From an uncultured Chthonomonas sp. (lineage in GTDB: Bacteria; Armatimonadota; Chthonomonadetes; Chthonomonadales; Chthonomonadaceae): DNA of 39,852 nucleotides. The stretch spans positions 1-39,852 of the forward strand of contig CAIONQ010000087.1 of the NCBI GenBank assembly GCA_903859705.1, given 5' to 3'. This document shows, piece after piece, positions 16,224-25,361 of the stretch. Under the pieces are notes generated by a model. The model was not told the DNA's origin. It ran no database searches and saw only the letters and a list, made by a program, of their open reading frames with translations. How positions within the stretch are numbered: the stretch's first letter is position 1; each line of letters opens with the position of its first letter. The translations under genes were made by a program, and so were the position numbers.

Positions 16224-17628
16224 CGGGTCCTCGCTCGGCATGACTTAGAATATCGTATTGTAGATTGTTCATGTCCATAATCGTTTTATTGAAGGTTGTG
16301 TCTGCGATGCCTTCGCATTGAGTTATCTCAGATCGGCGTATGCGTACGCGTTCCAATCGGCTGGCACGTGCTTCGCCAGAGGCTTTAAAGCGGGCGCTTT
16401 CAATCGTATATAAACTAACTGTTTGTACATCTAAAAGGTCATTGTGGCTGTAACCATGTTCCTTGTACAAGGTATCACCGTTATTATCAAGTCCCTTCAG
16501 TAGAATTAGGCTATTGATTTCACGAACAATATAATCGCTGTGAGTTGTAATGAATACATTTAAGCCTGCGTTTACCAGCCTTGCGAGCAGCTGCGCGAAC
16601 CTCCGCTGCTTCGACGGGTGTAAATTTTGTTCAGGCTCGTCGACGATTAACATGTCTCCGGGCGCGGCGAGATGCTTCAAGTAACACGCAATTATCACAA
16701 GTGAGCGCACAGAGCTTGAACTCTCAGGCATTCCCAGGCGGACATTTGGTGATGAGCTAGGACTGAACGTTACGTTGCCCGAATTCTTGTCGACAGCTAT
16801 TCCACCTCCCATAAGATCGGAAAAGTCTTTAATGATCTCTGGGTACTTTTGGGCGATTTCAGAACGTCGTTCTTGTATCGTTCCCAACGTCGTAAGAAAG
16901 TCCAGATTATAGCGAATCGGCAGAGGATAAGAACTCTTTTGGAGCTCTTCAAGCAGACGGATAGGATTTTTCAGATAATCAGTATCTGAGGTGAAAGCGA
17001 CATCCATCAGCCGATTTTTCGTCAGATTGAGCTCATTACGAAATATAGCAGCGCCAGATCTTTCAATACTTGCTATAAACAGGCGCCGGAGATCTGTGCT
17101 GAGACAATTACGTATCACCATTTTGGACAACCATTCCCTGACGACCTGAGAAGGGATGTGCTCTACATCTGAGTTAATTCTCTTTATTCGTATAAATCTG
17201 TCATGAGATACCTTCACTGCACTGTACGCCACAACATCTGAAATGGATAGGTGGCTCTCAAACGCCTTGGCTATGTAATCTTCGTCAACGTTAAGCTTTA
17301 TAAACAGTTTGGTTTTGTTAAACCTGCCCTCTGTAGCGGCAAGATCAAGATGGAGGCGATGGTCAACGTAATGAATTAGGTTTGTCTCAAGACGCTCTGG
17401 CAACATTCCTATTACCTGCTCAATGTCCAGATTGTACCCGTCAGCCAAATCTTGAGTGAGACTATTGCCGATCGCATCCAAGCGTTCAGTAAGGTAGCTC
17501 AACAAGCCAAAAAGAGTGTGAGCCAGATAAGTTTTACCGGTGTTATTATCTCCCGTAACTATAGTCAGCTTTGTTAACTCAATATCGCCTTCCCGGATAT
17601 TCCCGAGATTCCTTACCTGCAGTCGCAT
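16213..17628 (-). CDS. ABC/SMC-type ATPase of a predicted conflict system
   Basis: This 471-residue cytoplasmic ATPase is of the RecF/OLD-like AAA_15/AAA_21 group. Residues 1-40 give LGNIREGDIEL and Walker A GDNNTGKT (26-33). A long helical insertion follows (~50-290). Then come a signature-like ESSSSVRSL (302-310), Walker B MLIVDEPEQNLHP with catalytic Glu331, and the switch His363 in FITTHSDYIV. All ATPase residues are present. There is no TOPRIM domain in the chain, so it is not a canonical OLD nuclease; the nuclease activity appears to be supplied by the next gene, which it overlaps by 11 bases. The ATG follows GAGGG by 8-10 bases. This arrangement recalls PARIS, Septu and RloA-type systems without matching any of them clearly. 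An antiphage role is an inference from architecture and location. Confidence 0.88.
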   Translation of the reverse strand: MRLQVRNLGNIREGDIELTKLTIVTGDNNTGKTYLAHTLFGLLSYLTERLDAIGNSLTQDLADGYNLDIEQVIGMLPERLETNLIHYVDHRLHLDLAATEGRFNKTKLFIKLNVDEDYIAKAFESHLSISDVVAYSAVKVSHDRFIRIKRINSDVEHIPSQVVREWLSKMVIRNCLSTDLRRLFIASIERSGAAIFRNELNLTKNRLMDVAFTSDTDYLKNPIRLLEELQKSSYPLPIRYNLDFLTTLGTIQERRSEIAQKYPEIIKDFSDLMGGGIAVDKNSGNVTFSPSSSPNVRLGMPESSSSVRSLVIIACYLKHLAAPGDMLIVDEPEQNLHPSKQRRFAQLLARLVNAGLNVFITTHSDYIVREINSLILLKGLDNNGDTLYKEHGYSHNDLLDVQTVSLYTIESARFKASGEARASRLERVRIRRSEITQCEGIADTTFNKTIMDMNNLQYDILSHAERGPDGD

Positions 17629-17655
17629 AAGTGTTTTCCCTCAAATTGGTCTGAG

Positions 17656-17865
17656 CTATCTCTGCTCATTATTGCCATAGCCTTCAAAATCTGATCCATG
17701 TAGGGCCAGGTGCATACTGGCCATAACTGGCAGTGGCTCTGTCATATCATACAATGCCGCCGAACCGCGAAGAATGCGCTTTACGTTGCGAAGTGAACTG
17801 GATTTCAAAGTGACTTCCCCGGGGTCCAGTATGTACTCGTTTAGCGTGATGCGCTGTTGTTGCAA
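17656..17865 (-). CDS. possible small ORF upstream of the ATPase, maybe a truncated gene
   Basis: The open frame is longer upstream, but the protein-like part begins near a TTG at 17865 and gives 69 residues ending FEGYGNNEQR. The stop lies 27 bases before the ATPase start, in the same direction, so it could be the first gene of that operon. The segment FEGYGNNE recalls the F-x-G-F-D-G-N-N-E signature that I remember from YfbU-domain proteins; if so, the frame is cut off within the domain and is a remnant. The start codon is not supported by a good ribosome site (only AGTAGG nearby). Function unknown; it may not be translated. Confidence 0.3.
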   Translation of the reverse strand: MQQQRITLNEYILDPGEVTLKSSSLRNVKRILRGSAALYDMTEPLPVMASMHLALHGSDFEGYGNNEQR

Positions 17866-18187
17866 GGCGGCACCTACTTCATTTATACTTTTATTATGCC
17901 GCAAAGTGCCGCAAAATTTGCGCGGACATTTTCCACGTTCTCCGTGAGAGAAGAAAGAAAACTTTCCAACAGGTACAACCAACCACCGGTGATGAGGGGG
18001 ACAGGAGAAAGTAAGGCTAAAACCAGCCTCGCGCCGAAGGCGCATATGCGCAGCACATCTCTCCTCGCTCCCGGCCGGCCTTCTCACATTTCTTTTGTGT
18101 CCATCAATCTGGCGTGCAAAACACAGTTAAACACGCCGGTCGTACCGAGTAGTGGTAGTACGAGTCATAATTCCCGGGCTCACTTAA

Positions 18188-18342
18188 TCCCAGATGCAAA
18201 CTTAGGCGAGAAACATGCGATCTTAACAGAGAAAAATGCAATCTTAGCAGCGGATTCAGCCATTTTTATATCAACAAATATCAATAAATGTTACATGCTG
18301 TCAGAATCATGGGGGATCATGCACAAACATGCAATCTTAGGC
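18188..18342. repeat. degenerate ~21-bp repeats with core ATGCNATCTTA
   Basis: Two adjacent 21-base units (18208-18228 and 18229-18249) begin GAGAAA and carry ATGCGATCTTA or ATGCAATCTTA. A more divergent unit precedes them (ATGCAAACTTAGGC, ending 18207). A separate copy lies at about 18322-18342 (ACATGCAATCTTAGGC). The spacing is that of two DNA turns, which fits multiple binding of one protein, but the units lack the uniform repeats and unique spacers of a CRISPR array. Confidence 0.55.
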
Positions 18343-18532
18343 GCTTAGCACTTCGGCAGCCTGCTAACGTCGGCGATTAATAGCCAGATTGCGGGTTCCG
18401 GTTGGCGGTTTGATTTCCGATATCAGCTCACTTTGGCCGCAACCATGCCTGGATCCCGTTGTACAGTTTGGTGGTGTGTTCGCCCCGTTCTCGGCTCGAT
18501 ACCCTTACCGGGCGCTGTGTAATATGGTGAAC

Positions 18533-18561
18533 TTGCTTAAGTGGCATCCGTCCTCTATTAT
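18533..18561 (+). promoter_or_regulatory. putative sigma70 promoter of the hydrolase/peptide-import operon
   Basis: TTGCTT (18533-18538) and TATTAT (18556-18561) are separated by the optimal 17 bases. The predicted transcript begins near 18568 and has a leader of about 180 bases that starts with a strong GC hairpin (18581-18595). Confidence 0.45.
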
Positions 18562-18749
18562 CGGCTCAGTAACCATTCTTGCGCGCGGAGCGCGCTTCCG
18601 CACCTAAACCCCACTCCCCAGCCCCGCGCGGGTACGCGCACCTCAAGCAGGATCAAGCGCTGCCTCTGGCGAATTCGGCTCTACAGATTTCCTCTATTAC
18701 TGCGGCCTTCCGCATTTCCGCTGCTCTCGGGCTTTACCTTAAACAAACT

Positions 18750-20321
18750 ATGACTAGTTATTCTCCTAATATCACCCGGCGTGCTCTGTGCCAGGCCGCT
18801 CTTTCTGGCGCGGCGGCCTGCGCTACTGGAGCCTTTTTGGAAATGGAAGGCAGCAACGCTATGGCAGCAGCAATTGCCCCGGGCGCCATTAAGCTCCCAC
18901 GCGTTAATCCCGGTGAGGTTGGCATTTCTGCGGCCGCTATCTCCGCCTTTATTAACGGGGTACAGCAAAAAGTTCAGGGCCTGCACAGTTTTATGCTGCT
19001 GCGCCATGGCAAAGTTGCCGCGGAGGGCTGGTGGGCACCCTATAGCCCACAGCACCCGCATATGCTGTACTCGCTAAGTAAGAGCTTTACCTCTACCGCC
19101 GTGGGGCTTGCCATTAGCGAAGGCCACCTTACGGTGGAAGACCCGGTGCTTAAATTTTTCCCGGAGAGCGCCCCCGCAAACCCTTCTGATAACCTGCGCG
19201 CCATGAAGGTTAAGCACCTGCTTACCATGTCTACCGGGCATGATAAGGATGCCACAGGCCCAACCACGGCCGCACCGGATGGCGACTGGGTGAAGGCATT
19301 CCTATCTCTGCCTGTAGAGCATGATCCCGGCACCCACTTTGCCTATAACAGCGCTGCCACCTATATGCTCTCGGCCATTGTGCAAAAGCTCGTTGGCCAA
19401 CCGATAGTCGCGTACCTTACCCCGCGCCTCTTCAACCCCCTGGGAATAAGCGGCCAAACCTGGGAAACGTGCCCCAGGGGCATTAACACCGGTGGCTGGG
19501 GCCTTATGGTTAAAACCGAGGACATCGCTCGCTTCGGTCAGCTCTATCTGCAAAAGGGGCAGTGGGCCGGCAAGCAGATTATCCCTGCGGCCTGGGTGGA
19601 AGAAGCAACCACCAAAAAGATATCGAACGGCGATCCCACAACTCCCAGCGATTGGGCTCAGGGCTATTGCTATCAGTTCTGGCGCTGCCGGCACAACGCC
19701 TTCCGTGGAGACGGCGCTTTCGGGCAGTACTGTGTTGTGCTGCCAGAGCTGGATGCTGTGCTTGCCATTACCAGCGGCGTGGGGGATATGCAGGCCATTC
19801 TGAATTGCGTGTGGGATCAACTTCTGCCCGGAATTGCCCCCGGAGATAGTGCAACGGAGGAGGGCCAGGAGGAGCTTCGAAAGCAGATTGCAGCCCTGCA
19901 AATTGCTCCACCAACCGGCGAGGCCTCCTCGGCCATGGCGCACTCTGTTTCTGGCAAAATGTATGTTTTTGATGCCAATGCGTACCACCTGAAATCGATG
20001 CATATCGATTTTCATGGGGCAGAGGCTATGCTTACCCTTACCGGCGAAACCGAAACCCAGCAGATAAAAGCGGGCCACACCCGCTGGGTTGCAGGCCATG
20101 GCCGGCTGCCAGGCGTGGTAAGCACATCGGCCGCAGGCAAAGGCGTGTGGAAATCGGCAGATACCTACGAACTAAAGGTGGTGTTTAACGAAACACCGTT
20201 TATAGAAACCATCACCCTCAAGTTTGGTGCCGATTCTGCCACCCTTACTGCTGGCACAAACTACTCTTTTGGCCCCCCATTAAAGGTAGAGCTTACCGGC
20301 CATGCCACAGGCGGCAAATAG
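18750..20321 (+). CDS. exported beta-lactamase-family serine hydrolase
   Basis: This 524-residue protein is of the class C beta-lactamase / D-aminopeptidase / esterase superfamily (COG1680). I chose the ATG at 18750 because an export signal follows at once: Thr-Arg-Arg-Ala-Leu-Cys (9-14) and a long Ala-rich hydrophobic stretch, which looks like a twin-arginine signal. The nucleophile motif is Ser108-Leu-Ser-Lys111 (SxxK). The second motif is Tyr199-Asn-Ser201, the Y-x-S/N position. The region after residue ~390 is an added C-terminal domain of ~130 residues, mostly beta-strand. It is the first gene of an operon whose next gene begins 31 bases later and which encodes a peptide ABC importer. 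It therefore probably hydrolyses D-amino-acid peptides or esters outside the membrane for import, rather than serving in antibiotic resistance. Confidence 0.88.
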   Translation: MTSYSPNITRRALCQAALSGAAACATGAFLEMEGSNAMAAAIAPGAIKLPRVNPGEVGISAAAISAFINGVQQKVQGLHSFMLLRHGKVAAEGWWAPYSPQHPHMLYSLSKSFTSTAVGLAISEGHLTVEDPVLKFFPESAPANPSDNLRAMKVKHLLTMSTGHDKDATGPTTAAPDGDWVKAFLSLPVEHDPGTHFAYNSAATYMLSAIVQKLVGQPIVAYLTPRLFNPLGISGQTWETCPRGINTGGWGLMVKTEDIARFGQLYLQKGQWAGKQIIPAAWVEEATTKKISNGDPTTPSDWAQGYCYQFWRCRHNAFRGDGAFGQYCVVLPELDAVLAITSGVGDMQAILNCVWDQLLPGIAPGDSATEEGQEELRKQIAALQIAPPTGEASSAMAHSVSGKMYVFDANAYHLKSMHIDFHGAEAMLTLTGETETQQIKAGHTRWVAGHGRLPGVVSTSAAGKGVWKSADTYELKVVFNETPFIETITLKFGADSATLTAGTNYSFGPPLKVELTGHATGGK

Positions 20322-20352
20322 CCTTTAAATACGAAAGCGAGCCGCGCACGCC

Positions 20353-21375
20353 TTGGCCCAACCCACACCGCTTATTGAGATACGGAACCTGCATATTCAG
20401 TTTCCGCTGGAGTATGGCATTGTGAACGCCGTTCATGATGTTAGCTTCTCTATACCTGCCGGCCGCACCGTTGGCCTGGTGGGCGAAAGCGGCTGCGGTA
20501 AGAGCATGACGGGCCTTTCGCTGCTGCAGTTAACGCCGCCGCCCGGCAAAGTGCATGCAGGCCAAATTCTGTATCACCCACCCAACACCACGGGGGAACC
20601 GGTGGATATCGCCGCGCTGGATAGGGTTGGAGAGCGCATTCGGCGTATTCGCGGCAAAGAGATCGCTATGATCTTTCAGGAGCCAATGAGCTCCCTCAAC
20701 CCGGTTTATACCATTGGCAACCAGATTGTGGAGATGATACTTACCCACGAATCGGTTACCCGTAAAGAGGCGAAGAATCGCGCCATAGAGATGCTGCGCA
20801 AGGTGGGGATACCGGATGCCGCCCAGCGTGCCGATGAGTACCCGCATCAACTATCGGGAGGTATGCGACAGCGCGCTATGATTGCCATGGCGCTGGCCTG
20901 CAGCCCTCGCCTGCTTATTGCCGATGAGCCAACCACCGCGCTGGATGTAACGGTGCAGGCACAGATACTGGACCTCATGCGCAGCCTCCAACAAGAGATG
21001 GGCATGGCAATTCTGCTTATTAGCCATGATCTGGGCGTAATTGCCGATCTGGCCGAGCAGGTTGTGGTTATGTACGCCGGCAAAGTGGTGGAGCAGGGCA
21101 CCGCAGAAGATCTGTTTTATAACCCGCAACACCCCTACACACGTGGGCTGCTGCGCGCCGCCCCTGTTCTTGGCCAGCCCGGCACCGAGCGCCTCTACTC
21201 CATCCCAGGCACCGTTCCTGCGCCGCTTGCAATGCCAAGGGGCTGCGCATTTAGACCCCGCTGCGATGAGCGGTTTGAAAAATGCCTTGTGCAGCCAGAA
21301 CTGAAGCCAGCAGGAACTTCCCCACAGCACCTGGCCCGCTGCTGGGCCCGTGAGGAGGTTCAGCATGATGGATAA
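20353..21375 (+). CDS. peptide ABC transporter ATPase, OppD/DppD type
   Basis: One of two ATPases powering a dipeptide/oligopeptide importer at the inner face of the membrane. The 340 residues carry Walker [10 protein letters not shown]-loop, signature LSGGMRQR, Walker [14 protein letters not shown], switch HDLG, and the oligopeptide-transporter C-terminal domain ([12 protein letters not shown]), whose cysteines mark the OppD/OppF group. The start is a TTG (20353), the first plausible codon before the conserved [11 protein letters not shown]; its ribosome site is weak (GCGAG), so translation may depend on coupling with the upstream gene. The 3' end overlaps the start of the next ATPase by 11 bases. 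Confidence 0.93.
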   Translation: MAQPTPLIEIRNLHIQFPLEYGIVNAVHDVSFSIPAGRTVGLVGESGCGKSMTGLSLLQLTPPPGKVHAGQILYHPPNTTGEPVDIAALDRVGERIRRIRGKEIAMIFQEPMSSLNPVYTIGNQIVEMILTHESVTRKEAKNRAIEMLRKVGIPDAAQRADEYPHQLSGGMRQRAMIAMALACSPRLLIADEPTTALDVTVQAQILDLMRSLQQEMGMAILLISHDLGVIADLAEQVVVMYAGKVVEQGTAEDLFYNPQHPYTRGLLRAAPVLGQPGTERLYSIPGTVPAPLAMPRGCAFRPRCDERFEKCLVQPELKPAGTSPQHLARCWAREEVQHDG

Positions 21376-22396
21376 AATTACTGCGAGCCCCCTGCTGGAA
21401 GTGCAGGATCTTGTAAAGCACTTCCCCATTCGCAAAGGCCTTATTTCGCACACGGTGGGTGCGGTGCGCGCCGTGGATGGCGTTAGCTTTACCGTTAACC
21501 GGGGAGAAACACTGGGCGTTGTGGGCGAAAGCGGATGCGGCAAAACCACCGTTGGCCGCACCCTGCTACGGTTGATAGAACCAGATTCCGGGCGCATTTT
21601 GCTGCACCCCTCTGTGCCCGGGGGCGCCCCCGTGGATGTTGCCGCGCTCAATAATCGCGATCTTAAGAAGATTCGGCCGCGCATTCAGATGGTGTTTCAA
21701 GATCCGCAGGCATCGCTTAACCCGCGTATGACGGTGCAAGACATCATCTCCGAACCCATGGCCGTTAACGGCATTGGCACCGCTACCGAGCGTGAACAGC
21801 GCGTTGCTGAGCTGCTGGAATCTGTTGGGCTGCGCGCGCTGGATAGGCGCCGCTACCCGCATGCATTTAGCGGTGGGCAGCGGCAGCGTATCGGCATTGC
21901 AAGGGCCCTGGCGCTGCGCCCAGAGCTGATAGTTGCCGATGAGCCAGTATCTGCTCTGGATGTTTCTGTACAGGCGCAAGTGCTTAACCTCATGGCCGAT
22001 TTGCGGGCACAACTGGGTTTATCCTATATCTTTATTTCGCATGGCCTGGGAGTGGTTGAGCATATAGCGGATAGAGTTGCGGTTATGTACCTTGGCCGTA
22101 TTGTAGAAACTGGCCCCACACGGGAGCTCTTTCTTACACCGCGCCACCCCTACACCGAGGCACTGCTTTCCGCCGTGCCCGTTGCCGACCCCAGAGAACA
22201 GCGCAAACGGGAGCGCATCCGCCTTTCAGGCGATGTTCCTTCGCCAGCAAACCCACCTTCTGGCTGCCGTTTTCACCCGCGCTGCATCTACGCAAAACCC
22301 ATCTGCTCTACGCAAGAGCCCGCCCTGGAAGAGACCACCCCGGGCTGCTTCTCGGCATGCCACTTCTCTCGAGAATTGAGGTTGGCAGGGGTATGA
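21365..22396 (+). CDS. peptide ABC transporter ATPase, OppF/DppF type
   Basis: The second ATPase of the importer, 343 residues. I chose the ATG at 21365 because GAGGAGG lies six bases upstream, inside the end of the preceding gene. Motifs are Walker [10 protein letters not shown], signature [15 protein letters not shown], Walker [14 protein letters not shown] and switch SHGL. The C-terminal [14 protein letters not shown] cysteine domain follows. The switch reads [10 protein letters not shown] where the usual form is SHDL, a minor change. It overlaps the following lipoprotein gene by four bases (ATGA). Confidence 0.94.
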   Translation: MMDKITASPLLEVQDLVKHFPIRKGLISHTVGAVRAVDGVSFTVNRGETLGVVGESGCGKTTVGRTLLRLIEPDSGRILLHPSVPGGAPVDVAALNNRDLKKIRPRIQMVFQDPQASLNPRMTVQDIISEPMAVNGIGTATEREQRVAELLESVGLRALDRRRYPHAFSGGQRQRIGIARALALRPELIVADEPVSALDVSVQAQVLNLMADLRAQLGLSYIFISHGLGVVEHIADRVAVMYLGRIVETGPTRELFLTPRHPYTEALLSAVPVADPREQRKRERIRLSGDVPSPANPPSGCRFHPRCIYAKPICSTQEPALEETTPGCFSACHFSRELRLAGV

Positions 22397-24375
22397 AGAA
22401 ACCTTTCGTCAACATTCTGAAATCGGCACAAAGCTTACTGCCATTAGCCGCTGCCACCCTGCTTGTAGCTGGCTGCAAGGCCCCACCTTCTCCCACGTCG
22501 CTGCCATCCCCCCGGGGAGGTATGGATGCGAAGGAGGCACCGCCCGTTACCGATATGGTTGCCGCAGGCAAGCTGCCCCCGTTGGCGCAGCGCCTGCCGG
22601 AGCACCCGCTGGTTGTGCAGCCCTACGAAGCGCCCGGATATTATGGCGGCACCTGGAAAATGATGGTGGATAACCCGGATCTTGGCATGTACAAGATGAT
22701 TGCCGGGTATGCGCCGATGATGCGCTGGAAAGCGGATTGCTCTGGCCTGGAGCCTGGCACCGCCGAAAAGTGGGAATACAATGCAGATGGCTCAAAGTTA
22801 ACGGTGCACCTGCGCAAAGGCCTGAAATGGTCGGACGGGGTGGAGTTTACCTCCGAAGATTTTGCCTACTGGGCGCAGCTAACAATCGAAAAGAATCAGC
22901 AGCTTACTCGCCCGGTGTGGTCGATAACCAATGGCAAAGATATGACGGTGGAAACACCGGATAAGTACACCATTGTGATGAATTTTGGCGGGCCAAACTG
23001 GTTTGTACCATTGAACCTGGCAACCGGCTTCTGGAACTCGGACGATTACAACATGCCGAAGCACTACCTGAAGCAGTTTGATCCGCACTTTAGCCCGAAG
23101 TACAAAGATTACAGCGTTTTTGATAAGAAAAACAGCTCGCACTTTAACGCGGATAGGCCAACGCTGTGGCCCTGGAAGCTGAAGCAGATTACCGATGGCG
23201 GCTTTAAGATGGTAATGGAGCGCAACCCCTACTACTACATGGTAGATAACCTGGGCCGCCAGCTGCCTTACATCGATCAGGTGATATGCACCTATGTTCC
23301 AGATGCTCAGGTACGCGTGCTAAAACTGCTATCTGGTGAAATAGATGCGCAGTTCCGGCTTGTGGAGCTGCGGGATATTGGCCTGTATATGGATGGCCGG
23401 GATAAGGCAGACTACCGCGTTATTCGGTGGCTGGAAGCCTCTGGCGGTGAAACATCGCTGCTGGTGAACTGGTCGCCCCCGGATCCGGGTGTGAAAGAAC
23501 TGCTTCGAAACTTCAAGTTCCGGGCCGCCCTCTCGCTTGCAGTAGACCGCGAAAAGTGCAACGAGGTTGCCTGGCGCGGCCTTGCCCACCCTCAGCAGGC
23601 AACCATTAGTCGGGAAGCATGGCACTTTCAAACACCGGAAGGCAAGAAAGTATTTGAGGAGTGGGCACAGAGTTATGCCCAGTTCGACCTCAAAAAGGCC
23701 AATGCCCTGCTGGATGAAATGGGGCTTACTCAGCGTGATAGCGAAGGCTACCGCCTGCGCAAGGATGGCAAGCGTGTTGCTTTAATGATTGATACGCCTC
23801 CGCAGAACGTTTCTGGACCAGAAACCGATGAATCGCTCATCGTTGCAGATGGATGGCGCAAACTCGGCATTGATGTGCTACTAAAAAGCTGGCCATCAGC
23901 AGAGTACACCATGCGCCAGGGCATGGGCAAGTTTGAAATATCCATGCATGGCGAATCGGAAATGGATCTGTTTACATATCCGGACTGGGTGTTTCCCACC
24001 GGCGACAGGTACTGGCACGGCCAGATTGGCCGCTGGTACAAATCGCATGGCGAAAAAGGGGAAGCGCCAGATGGAGTAATGAAGGATTTGCTGGATATCT
24101 ACGGCAAGATTCTGAACGAAAAAGATATTGAGAAGGCCCACAAACTGGTGCACGAAGCCGTTAAAATTCACACGCGTTCGGGCCTGTTTGCCATTGGCAC
24201 CGCAGCCAACCCGCCCATACTTGTAATTGTGAAAAACAGCTTCCGCAACGTACCGCAGGAACCGCGAATTATGGGGCCGTGGGCTCCGGCAGGCCCTGCC
24301 ACCAGCTACCCGGAAACTTTCTTCTTTGCACCAAAAGGCTGGAAGCCACCGGTTAGAAAGGGGGCTGCACAGTGA
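22393..24375 (+). CDS. extracytoplasmic peptide-binding lipoprotein of the ABC importer
   Basis: A solute-binding protein of the SBP_bac_5 family, 660 residues, that delivers peptides (or a related solute) to the permease. The ATG at 22393 overlaps the previous stop and gives a standard lipoprotein signal with lipobox LVAG-Cys28. The typical lobes are recognisable, including [22 protein letters not shown] and the hinge-region [21 protein letters not shown]. The protein is longer than Escherichia coli OppA/DppA by about 110-120 residues, mostly as an N-terminal linker and insertions, a form I associate with environmental lineages. It follows the two ATPases rather than leading the operon. The ligand cannot be read from the sequence. 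Confidence 0.93.
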   Translation: MKKPFVNILKSAQSLLPLAAATLLVAGCKAPPSPTSLPSPRGGMDAKEAPPVTDMVAAGKLPPLAQRLPEHPLVVQPYEAPGYYGGTWKMMVDNPDLGMYKMIAGYAPMMRWKADCSGLEPGTAEKWEYNADGSKLTVHLRKGLKWSDGVEFTSEDFAYWAQLTIEKNQQLTRPVWSITNGKDMTVETPDKYTIVMNFGGPNWFVPLNLATGFWNSDDYNMPKHYLKQFDPHFSPKYKDYSVFDKKNSSHFNADRPTLWPWKLKQITDGGFKMVMERNPYYYMVDNLGRQLPYIDQVICTYVPDAQVRVLKLLSGEIDAQFRLVELRDIGLYMDGRDKADYRVIRWLEASGGETSLLVNWSPPDPGVKELLRNFKFRAALSLAVDREKCNEVAWRGLAHPQQATISREAWHFQTPEGKKVFEEWAQSYAQFDLKKANALLDEMGLTQRDSEGYRLRKDGKRVALMIDTPPQNVSGPETDESLIVADGWRKLGIDVLLKSWPSAEYTMRQGMGKFEISMHGESEMDLFTYPDWVFPTGDRYWHGQIGRWYKSHGEKGEAPDGVMKDLLDIYGKILNEKDIEKAHKLVHEAVKIHTRSGLFAIGTAANPPILVIVKNSFRNVPQEPRIMGPWAPAGPATSYPETFFFAPKGWKPPVRKGAAQ

Positions 24376-25361
24376 GAGATTATCTGATTCGGCGGATATT
24401 GCTTGCCATCCCCACGCTCATCGCAATTTCGGTGCTTTCGTTCATCATAATTCAGCTGCCACCCGGCGACTATCTGGATCAGAAGATAGCTCAACTGGAG
24501 CAGCAGTATGGCGATAGCAGCTCGGTGGCTCAGGCCAGCGCGTTGCGGCACCGTTATGGTCTGGATAAGCCGGCCCCGCAGCGCTACGTTAAATGGGTTA
24601 CCGGGTTTGTTCATGGCGATTTTGGCGAATCGTTTCGGTATGAGCGAGAGGTTAAAGATCTTATTTGGGAGCGGTTGGGCTTTACCGTTCTGCTCTCTGT
24701 GGGCTCCCTGCTGCTAACCTACCTCCTGGCCATTCCGCTGGGCATCTACTCTGCAACACACAAATATCAGTGGCAGGATAATCTGCTAACCCTGCTGGCA
24801 TTTGTGGGCATGAGCCTGCCCGCATTCCTGATTGCACTAACACTCATCGTGCTGATGTATCGCGTGTTCGGTGTGCCGCTTTTCGGGCTATTTTCGCCCT
24901 ACTACCAGTCCCAGGTGGAGTGGAGCTGGGGCAAAGTGGGAGATCTGATAAGCCACCTGTGGGTACCCATTATCGTTATATCGCTCAATGGAGTGGCAGG
25001 CCTGGTACGCGTGATGCGCGGCAACTTGCTGGATGTGCTGGGAGAGCCCTTTGTGCGCACGGCGCGAGCCAAGGGCCTTAAAGAATCGGTGGTTGTGGTG
25101 AAGCATGCTGCAAGAATTGCCATCAACCCGCTTATAAGCATGATAGGCATGAGCCTGCCAGATATCGTTTCTGGCACCACCATCCTCAGCATTGTTGCCA
25201 ACCTGCCAACGGTGGGCCCGCTGCTGCTGCAGGCATTGCAGGATAAAGATATGTACCTGGCGGGCACTATTTTGCTGCTAATGAGCGTGCTGTTGATTAT
25301 CGGCAACCTGATTGCTGATCTGGCTCTGGCCTGGGCAGATCCGAGGATCCGCTATGAGTAA
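24372..25361 (+). CDS. peptide ABC transporter permease, OppB/DppB type
   Basis: Integral membrane permease of the importer, 329 residues, with about six transmembrane helices. The start is a GTG overlapping the previous stop as GTGA. The N-terminal RRILLAIPTLIAISVLSFIIIQLPPGDYLD is the conserved first helix and PPGD loop of the DppB family. The inner EAA-like loop is VRTARAKGLKESVVVVKHAARIAINPLISMIG, which contacts the ATPases. It overlaps the next permease by eight bases. Confidence 0.94.
   Translation: MRDYLIRRILLAIPTLIAISVLSFIIIQLPPGDYLDQKIAQLEQQYGDSSSVAQASALRHRYGLDKPAPQRYVKWVTGFVHGDFGESFRYEREVKDLIWERLGFTVLLSVGSLLLTYLLAIPLGIYSATHKYQWQDNLLTLLAFVGMSLPAFLIALTLIVLMYRVFGVPLFGLFSPYYQSQVEWSWGKVGDLISHLWVPIIVISLNGVAGLVRVMRGNLLDVLGEPFVRTARAKGLKESVVVVKHAARIAINPLISMIGMSLPDIVSGTTILSIVANLPTVGPLLLQALQDKDMYLAGTILLLMSVLLIIGNLIADLALAWADPRIRYE

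Larger units (their letters stand above)
17866..18749. other. AT-rich, repeat-bearing gap between the defence and import regions
   Basis: I see no credible gene in these 884 bases. Two long frames, one on each strand, overlap here but have no ribosome site and carry the tandem repeats of 18188-18342. A TTTGCGGCA/TTGCGGCA direct repeat with an 11-base period lies at about 17896-17916, in front of the minus-strand frame, and could be part of its promoter. A GCGCGC-GGA-GCGCGC hairpin lies at 18581-18595, 20 bases past the promoter candidate for the import operon. The base composition changes from AT-rich to GC-rich across this gap. Confidence 0.45.

Noticed and set aside
18188-18342. possible CRISPR array
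   Set aside because: The units are short and degenerate, have no unique spacers and no cas genes nearby.
17857-18348. 163-codon plus-strand frame
   Set aside because: It overlaps the tandem repeats and the more protein-like minus-strand frame and has no ribosome site.
18750-20321. antibiotic-resistance beta-lactamase
   Set aside because: The context of a peptide importer and the Y-N-S motif fit the wider serine hydrolase family; resistance is not supported.
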